Shown here piece after piece: positions 29,275 to 29,615 of a stretch of 29,615 nt of DNA (the stretch's first letter is position 1; every line of letters begins with the position of its first letter). The notes beneath the pieces are model-generated. The model was not told the DNA's origin and made no database searches. It worked only from the letters and a program-made list of their open reading frames with translations. This DNA is from Owenia fusiformis (taxonomy: Eukaryota; Annelida; Polychaeta; Sabellida; Oweniidae). The stretch is from assembly GCA_903813345.2 (NCBI GenBank), contig CAIIXF020000001.1, positions 55,354,270-55,383,884 of the forward strand, in the 5' to 3' direction. A program made the translations under genes and the position numbers.

Positions 29275-29615
29275 GTAAAGATATATTCATTACTTTGTTT
29301 TTTTGCATGAATATTGTAAAAAATGGTAAAGATTATGTTCTCATTTACCATGTATGTAAATGCTAACTTTCATATACTCGAGCCAATATTCCAACTGATA
29401 CTTAATGTGAAAATTATCTTCCATATTAGTATAATGTCCTCTTTTGCTTAGTGTTATATTTCTCAGCTATTTACCCATGCTTTTCATTAAATCCTTACTA
29501 CTCCCATGCTATTTCACTTTGAGTCTTTTATTGTTTTACCTATTTAGATTGCCTCACCAATTATTGAACCCTCGCCACTCCCCTGCTTTCTCCCTTTCAC
29601 GTATTAAGCATGCAC
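29275..29615. other. Intron 47 (incomplete): nothing recognisable
   Basis: 341 bases after the donor ATAAG|GTAAAG, running to the window edge. T-rich, becoming C-rich near the end. No further exon is seen. Confidence 0.75.

Overview
The window is eukaryotic, almost certainly metazoan, DNA. It holds one interrupted plus-strand gene and no other credible protein gene. I could place 47 consecutive exons joined by AT-rich introns (134 to 533 bases, plus one of 1,090 bases enlarged by a transposon). Of the 46 complete introns, 45 are GT-AG; the one at 23180-23414 seems to end in TG. Exon lengths sum to 15,734 bases, about 5,244 codons, in one unbroken reading frame. Neither the start codon nor the stop codon lies in the window: the first exon is already inside a repeat unit and the last intron runs off the right edge. 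The species cannot be named from this. Discoidin domains, N-glycosylation sequons, short introns and many TACATGTA palindromes in introns suit a marine invertebrate.

The product is a giant, modular, glycine-rich, presumably secreted protein. Its unit is about 430-455 residues. In order it carries: a Gly/His linker (GGHGGSGGRG); YGxLYEPxxFG; GGGxIWxNVTxxIHIDGxV; GGGSGGSxW; GGGGSGGRIAIYF; GGAGTVFIY; TLIIDN; RTWIxPxSG; a strand ending AHLAI; MIGDRTGxxHIG; an LERxxIDLPF segment; and a final stretch built on LTLHHGG, VEGGG and NITVDDGG. The regular hydrophobic strands ending in GG turns suggest a beta-solenoid-like fold (inference). I count the tail of one unit (M0), ten complete units and most of an eleventh: M1 about 902-2830; M2 2831-5090 (containing D1); M3 5091-6380; M4 6381-7618; M5 7959-11708; M6 12011-14900; M7 14901-18580; M8 18889-20756; M9 21096-23740; M10 23741-27559; M11 27755-29274 and beyond.

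Four extra domains interrupt this array. A clear F5/8 type C (discoidin) domain D1 (about 2881-3522) sits in the linker of M2. Two divergent galactose-binding-like domains, D2 (8986-9952) and D3 (about 15990-17110), occupy the same slot in M5 and M7, just before the RTWIxP element. A 12-cysteine domain (about 24650-24900) interrupts M10 between the GGGAGGS and GGGGAGGR blocks. M2 to M4 lie almost entirely in one uninterrupted exon of 3,840 bases, whereas the other units are cut by several introns, some at matching positions.

The introns hold a 5-copy 28-base minisatellite (325-464), an 8-copy 16-base array whose last copy is the 3' splice site (11883-12010), TACATGTA-rich tracts, several hairpins, a degenerate tRNA-derived SINE-like segment (25155-25234) and an 845-base non-autonomous DNA transposon with TA target duplication (25965-26809). 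I see no promoter, polyadenylation region, structural RNA gene or CRISPR array.
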